In this document: piece by piece, positions 5,585-5,950 of the stretch
Layout of the letters: each line of letters opens with the position of its first letter
Numbering within the stretch: the first letter of the stretch is position 1
From: Anaerolineae bacterium CG2_30_58_95
GTDB lineage: Bacteria; Chloroflexota; Anaerolineae; Anaerolineales; Villigracilaceae
NCBI GenBank assembly: GCA_001872165.1
Contig: MNXK01000035.1
Location: forward strand, 1 to 5,950
DNA: 5,950 nucleotides
Direction: 5' to 3'
Position numbers and translations under genes: made by a program
Notes under the pieces: generated by a model
Database searches by the model: none
What the model saw: only the letters and a program-made list of their open reading frames with translations
What the model was told of the DNA's origin: nothing

Positions 5585-5642
5585 GAGATGAAAGATGAAG
5601 GTTGAATTTCATTCATCTTTCATCTTTCCGCTTTCATCCTTT
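5573..5642. repeat. Heptamer array 3: ten 7-base units with inverted halves, long hairpin
   Basis: Five units of consensus GATGAAR (5573-5607) are followed in phase by five units of the reverse complement (5608-5642, such as ATCTTTC). The arms 5577-5607 and 5611-5641 pair over 31 positions around a 3-base loop, with 26 Watson-Crick pairs, two G-U and three mismatches. It starts inside the last codons of tetR and ends 19 bases before the ABC-2 permease ATG. It could attenuate or stabilise the message. It is AT-rich without a clean U-tract, so it is not a standard terminator. Confidence 0.88.
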
Positions 5643-5661
5643 GTTCTAAAACGGAGTCCCC

Positions 5662-5950
5662 ATGAATTCTCGTCTCCTCTCCATCATCCGCAAGGAATTC
5701 ATCCAGATTCTGCGTGACAAGCGCACGCTGGTCATCATCCTGGTCATCCCCATCATGCAGTTGTTCCTGCTGGGATATTCTGCCACCAGCGATATCCGCA
5801 ACGTCCCGCTGGCGGTCTTCGACCAGTGCCGCTGCGCCGAGTCGCGTGCCCTACTGGATGCCTACCGCGCCGCGGATTACTTCAAACTGGCCTACATGGT
5901 CGGCTCCGAGGACGAGATCCGTGTCCTCATCGAGCAGGGCGACGCCCGCG
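5662..5950 (+). CDS. ABC-2 type transporter permease, 5' part
   Basis: The first 96 residues of a membrane permease run off the right edge. The start MNSRLLSIIRKEFIQILRD is the signature cytoplasmic opening of ABC-2 permeases of the YbhS/YbhR (drug and lipid export) kind. A hydrophobic helix follows at about 22-40 (TLVIILVIPIMQLFLLGY). After it comes an extracytoplasmic segment with LAVFDQ and SRALLDAY, matching the 'NVPLAVVDxD...S+xLxxA' pattern in the large loop of this family. GGAG at 5653-5656 lies five bases before the ATG. It sits 77 bases after tetR on the same strand with no obvious promoter of its own, so the regulator and transporter are probably one operon. The ATP-binding partner gene is not in view and may lie beyond either permease copy to the right. 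Confidence 0.9.
   Translation, partial: MNSRLLSIIRKEFIQILRDKRTLVIILVIPIMQLFLLGYSATSDIRNVPLAVFDQCRCAESRALLDAYRAADYFKLAYMVGSEDEIRVLIEQGDAR

Noticed and set aside
5573..5642. Array 3 as a standard Rho-independent terminator for tetR
   Set aside because: The stem is long but AT-rich with mismatches and lacks a following U-tract. A permease gene with no promoter of its own follows on the same strand.

Overview
The window is a stretch of ordinary, gene-dense bacterial chromosome, GC-rich except in its middle part. It holds eight supportable protein genes. The mix is an archaeal-like thiolase, a Bacillus/Thermus-type alpha-oxoamine synthase, a short PlsC-type acyltransferase, a PIN toxin pair and divergent MFS/TetR genes. 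This, with short repeat arrays between genes, suggests an uncultured Chloroflexota bacterium, perhaps of the Anaerolineae. That assignment is inference; no rRNA or phylogenetic marker is present.

Layout. (1) Bases 2-739, + strand: the 3' part of a PLP-dependent alpha-oxoamine synthase (glycine C-acetyltransferase / 8-amino-7-oxononanoate synthase family). (2) Bases 768-2662, - strand: a thiolase gene followed by a 1-acylglycerol-3-phosphate acyltransferase-like gene, probably co-transcribed. The acyltransferase gene runs convergently into gene 1. (3) Bases 2742-3379, + strand: a VapBC-like toxin-antitoxin pair with ATGA coupling, lower in G+C than its surroundings and closed by a clear Rho-independent terminator at 3419-3447. 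(4) Bases 3615-4892, - strand: a 12-helix MFS transporter. Divergent from it, at 4976-5584 on the + strand, is a TetR regulator. The 83-base gap between them carries a 20-bp perfect palindrome beside a good sigma-70-type promoter. (5) Base 5662 to the right edge: the start of an ABC-2 type permease, probably co-transcribed with the TetR gene as an export system.

The most distinctive non-coding signal is a set of three heptanucleotide (7-base period) arrays at 741-799, 1472-1527 and 5573-5642. Each uses a different unit. Each overlaps the 3' end of a gene and supplies its last few codons and stop. Two of them flip orientation in the middle and so form hairpins. I see no mobile element, CRISPR, tRNA or rRNA, and nothing that is clearly a new multi-gene system.
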